This document shows positions 59,854 through 64,000 of a stretch of DNA of 64,000 nucleotides, piece by piece. The DNA comes from Atopobiaceae bacterium. Lineage in GTDB: Bacteria > Actinomycetota > Coriobacteriia > Coriobacteriales > Atopobiaceae. The notes beneath the pieces are model-generated. The model searched no databases and had not been told where the DNA came from. It worked only from the letters and a program-made list of their open reading frames with translations. The stretch spans positions 62,001-126,000 of the forward strand of contig CADFJN010000005.1 of assembly GCA_902834555.1 (NCBI GenBank), in the 5' to 3' direction. The first letter of the stretch is position 1, and each line of letters opens with the position of its first letter. The translations under genes and the position numbers were made by a program.

Positions 59854-60793
59854 CGATTACGGCCGCGACATACGCTACCTGCGCCTTTCGGTGACCGACC
59901 GCTGCAACTGCCGCTGCGTTTACTGCATGCCCGAGAATGGCGTGCCCATGCTCTCGCACGCAGACATCCTCTCCTTTGAGGAGATGCGCGACATTGTGGC
60001 TGCTGCTGCGTCACTGGGAGTGCGCAAGGTGCGTCTTACGGGTGGGGAGCCCCTGGTGAGGCGCGGCATTGTTGACCTTGTGGGCATGGTTGCCTCTGTG
60101 CCGGGCATCGAAGAGGTGGACATGACCACCAACGCCACGCTGCTCGCGCCCATTGCTGGCGACCTGCGTGCCGCGGGGCTTACGCGCCTCAACGTGAGCC
60201 TGGACACGCTTGATGCCGCGCGCTACGAGGCCATCACGCGGCGTGGCTCGCTTGCGGACGCACTGGCCGGCCTCGAGGCTGCCCGCGTTGCGGGCTTCAC
60301 CAACACCAAGATTAACTGCGTGCTTGTCGGCGGCGTGAATGACGACGAGCTGCGGCCCCTGGCCGAGCTTGCGCGCGACCGCGACCTTACCGTGCGCTTC
60401 ATCGAGCTCATGCGCATGGGGGAGTGCGCCGACTGGCCCAAGGGACGCTTTGTCTCGGCAGATGAGGTCCTTTCGGCCGTGCCGGAGCTTGCGCCGGTGG
60501 GCGGCCAGGGCGTCTCGGAGCTCTACCACGCGCCGGGCTGGAAGGGCAACGTGGGTCTCATCCGGCCCATGACCCACCGGTTCTGCGGCAGCTGCGATCG
60601 CATACGCGTGACGGCGGACGGGCGTCTCAAGCCCTGCCTGCACTCCGCAACTGAGGTCAACCTGCGCGGCCTTGTCGGCCAAGAGCTGGTCGATGCCATG
60701 CGCGCGGGCATAGCGGCAAAGCCGCGCGGGCACAGGATGGACAATGGGCGCGCGAGCGAATCCATGCGCGCCATGAACGAGATAGGGGGATGA
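59846..60793 (+). CDS. moaA: GTP 3',8-cyclase (molybdenum cofactor biosynthesis)
   Basis: 315 residues from GTG 59846, with GGGAGG upstream. Radical-SAM enzyme for the first step of cofactor synthesis. The N-terminal cluster is CNCRCVYC (CxxxCxxC, with one additional Cys). The second cluster is FCGSCDRIRVTADGRLKPCL, and the functionally required C-terminal Gly-Gly is the last pair of residues. KVRLTGGEPLVRRGIVDL is the SAM region. Confidence 0.95.
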   Translation: MRDDYGRDIRYLRLSVTDRCNCRCVYCMPENGVPMLSHADILSFEEMRDIVAAAASLGVRKVRLTGGEPLVRRGIVDLVGMVASVPGIEEVDMTTNATLLAPIAGDLRAAGLTRLNVSLDTLDAARYEAITRRGSLADALAGLEAARVAGFTNTKINCVLVGGVNDDELRPLAELARDRDLTVRFIELMRMGECADWPKGRFVSADEVLSAVPELAPVGGQGVSELYHAPGWKGNVGLIRPMTHRFCGSCDRIRVTADGRLKPCLHSATEVNLRGLVGQELVDAMRAGIAAKPRGHRMDNGRASESMRAMNEIGG

Positions 60794-60796
60794 GCC

Positions 60797-61777
60797 ATGG
60801 GGCTCACGCACTTCAACGAGGAGGGTCGCGCCCGCATGGTGGACGTGTCCGAGAAGCCCAAGACCCAGCGAGTTGCGCGTGCCGCAGGCAAGGTGCTCAT
60901 GCGGCCAGACACGCTCGAGCTTGTGCGTACGGGTGGCGTGCGAAAGGGAGACGTGCTGGCCGTGGCGCAGGTTGCGGGCATCATGGCCGCCAAGCGCTGC
61001 TGGGAGCTGGTACCCATGTGCCATCCCGTGCAGCTCACGGGCGTCGACGTCTCGTTTGCGTACGAGGAGGACGGCATAGCGTTTACGGCAACCACGCGCT
61101 GCTGCGGCGAGACGGGCGTCGAGATGGAGGCGCTCACGGCGGCGTCCGTTGCCGGCCTCACCATCTACGACATGTGCAAGGCTCACCAGCGTGACATGGC
61201 AATCACCGAGGTGCGCCTGCTCGAGAAGGACGGCGGCAAGTCCGGGCACTTCGTGCGTGCCGAGGGGGACGACCCCACGGCGCCGCTGGATGCGTCTGCG
61301 GCTGCGGCACCCGCCGCGTCGGAGCTGCCGCACGGCACCGTTGTCGCCACCTGCATCTCGGAGAAGAAGGGCACGCGCAAGCACCCCGTCGACTCCATCG
61401 AGCTCGTGGTGGGCAAGGGCATTGCGGGCGACGCCCACGCCGGCACCTGGCACCGCCAGGTGAGCCTGCTGGCTGACGAGTCCGTGGACCTTATGCGCGC
61501 AAAGGGCATCGACCTTGCGCCCGGAGACTTTGCCGAGAACGTGCTCACGCGCGGGATCGACGTGAAGAGCCTGCCCGTGGGCACCACCGTGGCCGTGGGG
61601 CCCGCGCGCATGGTCGTGACGCAGATTGGAAAGACCTGCCACAACGACTGCGAGATTCGCCGTCTTACCGGCATGTGCGTCATGCCCACCGACGGCATCT
61701 TCTGTGTGGTGACGCGCGGCGGCATCGTGCGCGCCGGCGACGAGGTTCGTGTGATGGGGGAGGACGAACTGGCATGA
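60797..61777 (+). CDS. moaC: MoaC-MOSC fusion protein
   Basis: 326 residues. Residues 1-155 are MoaC, cyclic pyranopterin monophosphate synthase: MVDVSEKPKTQRVARA, LVPMCHPVQLTGVDV and TIYDMCKAHQRDM are complete. An Ala-rich linker (about 158-178) joins a MOSC domain (about 180-320) with GKGIAGDAHAGTWHRQVSLL and the Cys of IGKTCHNDCEI. MOSC domains deliver or insert sulfur or the cofactor. Fusion gives one polypeptide with an early synthesis enzyme and a probable sulfur-handling domain. It overlaps the next gene by 4 bases. Confidence 0.93.
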   Translation: MGLTHFNEEGRARMVDVSEKPKTQRVARAAGKVLMRPDTLELVRTGGVRKGDVLAVAQVAGIMAAKRCWELVPMCHPVQLTGVDVSFAYEEDGIAFTATTRCCGETGVEMEALTAASVAGLTIYDMCKAHQRDMAITEVRLLEKDGGKSGHFVRAEGDDPTAPLDASAAAAPAASELPHGTVVATCISEKKGTRKHPVDSIELVVGKGIAGDAHAGTWHRQVSLLADESVDLMRAKGIDLAPGDFAENVLTRGIDVKSLPVGTTVAVGPARMVVTQIGKTCHNDCEIRRLTGMCVMPTDGIFCVVTRGGIVRAGDEVRVMGEDELA

Positions 61778-62847
61778 AGCTTGTGAGAACCGAGGACGCC
61801 ATCGGGCACGTTCTGTGCCACGACATGACGCAGATTCTGCCCGGCGACGGCAAGGGGTCGCCGCGCTTTAAGGGGCCACGCTTCAAGAAGGGGCACGTGG
61901 TCACTGCCGAGGATGTGCCCGTGCTGCTCTCGATGGGCAAGGAGCACCTCTACGTGTGGGAGGCCGGTCCCGGCATGCTGCACGAGGACGACGCGGCGCG
62001 GCGCCTGGCGGCGCTCTGCCTTGGGCGGGGATGCGTTGCCGCCGGAGAGCCCCGCGAGGGCAAGATCGGCATCAAGGCGGAGCATGACGGCGTGTTTCTC
62101 GTCGATTCCGAGCGCCTGCTCGCCGTGAACGACTGCGAGGAGGTCATGGTGGCCACCCGCAAGGGAGGCTTTGCCGTTTCCGCGGGCGACGACCTTGCCG
62201 GCACGCGCGTGATCCCGCTCGTGGTGAAGGAGTCCGTGGTCGAGGCGGCGGAGCACGCTGCGGATGTCGAGAAGAACGGGCCGCTCATGCGCGTGGAGCC
62301 GTGGCGTCTTAAGACGGCGGCCATTATCGCTACCGGCTCCGAGGTGGCCAAGGGCCTCATCGAGGACCGCTTCACTCCCGTGGTCGAGGCCAAGCTCGCG
62401 CGCTACGGCATTGCCACCACCTGGCATGCCACGCCCGGTGACAACATGGATGCCCTGGTGGCGGCCATAAACGATGCTCGCGCTGCTGGCGTTGACATGG
62501 TTGTGTGCACGGGTGGCATGAGCGTTGACCCCGATGACAACACCCCTGGCGCCATCAAGCGCGCAGGCGCGCGCATCGTGACCTATGGTGCGCCGGTCCT
62601 GCCGGGTGCGATGCTCCTGGTAGGCTACTTTGACGAGAAGGACGCAGCCGGCGATGCCCGCACGGTGCCCGTGGTGGGGCTTCCGGGTTGCGTCATGTAC
62701 AACGCGGCCACGGTCTTTGACCTGGTGCTGCCTCGCCTTGTTGCCGGCGTGGAGGTGCAACGCCGCGACCTGGTGCAGATGGGCGAGGGCGGGCTGTGCT
62801 TGCACTGCTCGCCGTGCACCTTCCCTGTGTGCCCGTTTGGAAAGTAG
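61774..62847 (+). CDS. MoeA-like molybdopterin-binding protein with Cys-rich tail
   Basis: 357 residues from ATG 61774 (overlap ATGA with the MoaC-MOSC gene). KLVRTEDAIGHVLCHDMTQI opens a MoeA-like first domain. The MPT-binding domain has IIATGSEVAKGLIEDRF, VCTGGMSVDPDDNTPG and VVGLPGCVMYNAAT. It is shorter than full MoeA (about 400) and ends in a Cys-rich CLHCSPCTFPVCPFGK. Such short forms occur with molybdenum hydroxylases. Probably inserts Mo into the cofactor or matures a specific enzyme. Confidence 0.85.
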   Translation: MKLVRTEDAIGHVLCHDMTQILPGDGKGSPRFKGPRFKKGHVVTAEDVPVLLSMGKEHLYVWEAGPGMLHEDDAARRLAALCLGRGCVAAGEPREGKIGIKAEHDGVFLVDSERLLAVNDCEEVMVATRKGGFAVSAGDDLAGTRVIPLVVKESVVEAAEHAADVEKNGPLMRVEPWRLKTAAIIATGSEVAKGLIEDRFTPVVEAKLARYGIATTWHATPGDNMDALVAAINDARAAGVDMVVCTGGMSVDPDDNTPGAIKRAGARIVTYGAPVLPGAMLLVGYFDEKDAAGDARTVPVVGLPGCVMYNAATVFDLVLPRLVAGVEVQRRDLVQMGEGGLCLHCSPCTFPVCPFGK

Positions 62848-62852
62848 GAGAC

Positions 62853-63392
62853 ATGAGCCCTAGTGAGACAAACAAGTCGCAGGTCACAGAAGGTGAGGCC
62901 TACACGGCAGCGGTGATTACCGTGAGTGACCGCTGCTCGCGCGGCGAGCGCGAGGATGCCTCTGGCCCCGCGCTCGCGAAGCTTCTCGGCGAGAAAGGCT
63001 ACCGCGTCGTCTCTATGAGCGTGGTGCCCGACGAGCGTCCTCAGATTGAGGCCGCCATCCGCGAGGCCGCTGCTGCGGACGTGGCGCTCGTTGTCACCAC
63101 GGGCGGTACGGGCTTCTCGCCGCGAGACGTGACGCCTGAGGCTACCGCCGCCGTGTGCGAGCGCATGACGCCCGGCATCCCGGAGGCCATGCGAGCCGCT
63201 TCGATGGCCATTACGCCGCACGCTTGCCTCTCGCGCGAGGCGGCGGGCATCCTTGGGGGCACACTCGTGGTGAACCTGCCCGGCAGCCCCAAGGCTGCGT
63301 GCGAGAACATCTCTGCGGTGATTGGGCCCATCGCGCATGGGCTGCGCATCCTGCGTGGCGGGCCCGCCGACTGCGCCGCGGAGCGCCGATAG
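62853..63392 (+). CDS. mog: Molybdopterin adenylyltransferase
   Basis: 179 residues from ATG 62853, after TAGGAGA. AAVITVSDRCSRGEREDASGP, then VTTGGTGFSPRDVTPEAT, and LPGSPKAACENISAV mark the MogA/MoaB family, which activates molybdopterin with AMP before metal insertion. Last gene of the operon. Confidence 0.92.
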   Translation: MSPSETNKSQVTEGEAYTAAVITVSDRCSRGEREDASGPALAKLLGEKGYRVVSMSVVPDERPQIEAAIREAAAADVALVVTTGGTGFSPRDVTPEATAAVCERMTPGIPEAMRAASMAITPHACLSREAAGILGGTLVVNLPGSPKAACENISAVIGPIAHGLRILRGGPADCAAERR

Positions 63393-63421
63393 CCCGCCTC
63401 CTTGGTGGCCCTTCCTTCCCT

Positions 63422-63534
63422 CCTCTCCTCCCTCCCCTTCTTTATCGGTATTTGTGAATTGCGATGCTCGCCAACTGGGCAAACGCAGGTCTCATTTCTC
63501 AATAACCGCTAAAGAACGGAGGGGGGAGGGAGGC
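63422..63534. repeat. Long purine/pyrimidine inverted repeat between mog and the pirin gene
   Basis: A pyrimidine run (CCTCCCTCCCC, then TTCTTTA) at about 63422-63444 is nearly complementary to a purine run (TAAAGAA, then GGGGGGAGGGAGG) at about 63511-63534, with a 66-base loop. The genes converge here, so termination or an unusual DNA structure are possible roles. Confidence 0.5.
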
Positions 63535-63553
63535 AGAGACGAGAGGGGCCTAC

Positions 63554-64000
63554 TTACAGGCTCCGGACGTCTTCCCTGATGAACGTCCCCTCGTCGAGGT
63601 CGCGGAAGGCTTGCCGCAGCTCGGCAGTGCTGTTCATCACGATGGGCCCGCCCCATGCTATGGGCTCGCGCAGGGCAACAGAGCTCATGAGCAGCACCAC
63701 CGAGGGCTTCTCGTCTGTGGCGGTGATGCCCACGCGGTCCCCTTCCACAAGCTTGACCGCGGTCTTCTCGCCCAGCGGCAGGCCGCCGATGAGCGCGGGC
63801 CGCTCGAGCGTGAACGCCAGGACCGAGCGGTCCTCGCCTACGGGAATCTCGACACTGTGGCCCGCCTCCACGGTGAGCTCGTAGTAGTCAAGTGGAAGGT
63901 GGCTGCCAACAAACCCCTGGTGGGACTTGCCATTCTCGTCAACATAATGCCCGGCGAGCAGTCGCAGCACAGCGCCGTCAAGCGGCACGGACTCGATGGC
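63554..64000 (-). CDS. Pirin-family protein, C-terminal part (5' end outside window)
   Basis: 148 residues visible; the frame runs off the window end. EPIAWGGPIVMNSTAELRQA and DLDEGTFIRED are the conserved C-terminal block of pirins, cupin-fold iron proteins with reported quercetinase activity in some bacteria. The N-terminal cupin with its metal ligands lies beyond the window. Confidence 0.88.
   Translation of the reverse strand, partial: AIESVPLDGAVLRLLAGHYVDENGKSHQGFVGSHLPLDYYELTVEAGHSVEIPVGEDRSVLAFTLERPALIGGLPLGEKTAVKLVEGDRVGITATDEKPSVVLLMSSVALREPIAWGGPIVMNSTAELRQAFRDLDEGTFIREDVRSL

Overview
The window is 64 kb of a high-GC Gram-positive chromosome, dense in genes and strongly biased to G/C in third codon positions. 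The bacterial ribosomal cluster with a type-Z (zinc) S14, the LexA boxes of the form GAACACATGTTC, the NfnAB-type transhydrogenase, the sugar PTS and ABC systems and the protein sequences themselves fit an anaerobic actinobacterium of the class Coriobacteriia (Olsenella/Atopobiaceae/Collinsella-like). That placement is my inference from protein character, not a database result.

Layout. (1) 1-21.4 kb is the translation super-cluster: the end of fusA, rpsJ, then rplC-D-W-B, rpsS, rplV, rpsC, rplP, rpmC, rpsQ, rplN, rplX, then rplE, rpsN(Z), rpsH, rplF, rplR, rpsE, rpmD, rplO, secY, adk, map, infA, rpmJ, rpsM, rpsK, rpsD, rpoA, rplQ, truA. The classic order is broken twice by unrelated genes behind terminators: a zinc-ribbon membrane protein between rpsJ and rplC, and a D-2-hydroxyacid dehydrogenase plus a second zinc-ribbon membrane protein between rplX and rplE. 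tuf is absent between fusA and rpsJ. (2) 21.4-26.9 kb holds a putative metal exporter, a degenerate LCP-like protein and three family-2 glycosyltransferases. (3) 27.0-28.6 kb is an accessory island: a barstar-like inhibitor, a secreted barnase-like RNase lipoprotein, and about 800 bp of non-coding DNA with a 250-bp palindromic element made of four 25-bp repeats. (4) 28.6-38.3 kb, mostly on the minus strand, holds nfnB/nfnA, pth, an MFS pseudogene, ansA, a cytoplasmic alpha-amylase, glmU, a ClC channel pseudogene, prs and tRNA-Gln. (5) 38.4-51.4 kb is an alpha-glucan/maltodextrin region: a PTS EIICB, a HAD phosphatase, a YdjM-like membrane protein, a GntR regulator with several candidate operators, a four-gene sugar ABC transporter, malQ and glycogen/maltodextrin phosphorylase. 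(6) 51.5-54.7 kb, minus strand, holds a double peptidoglycan-binding-domain protein, a polyprenyl diphosphate synthase and galE. (7) 54.8-56.9 kb is an SOS locus: a Y-family polymerase with an overlapping YolD-like gene, and a divergent small gene of unknown function, each with its own LexA box. (8) 57.0-63.4 kb is a molybdate/molybdopterin operon: modA, modB, modC, moaA, a moaC-MOSC fusion, a short moeA-like gene and mog. The window ends in a truncated pirin-family gene on the minus strand.

Functionally, the sugar region would import malto-oligosaccharides (ABC) and an alpha-glucoside (PTS), and process them with amylase, 4-alpha-glucanotransferase and phosphorylase to glucose-1-phosphate. 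The molybdenum operon couples molybdate uptake to early and late cofactor synthesis. The most unusual items are the 250-bp palindrome, the barnase/barstar pair in which the inhibitor lacks one canonical contact residue, the divergent SOS locus with twin LexA boxes, and the split ribosomal operon with two unrelated zinc-ribbon membrane proteins.
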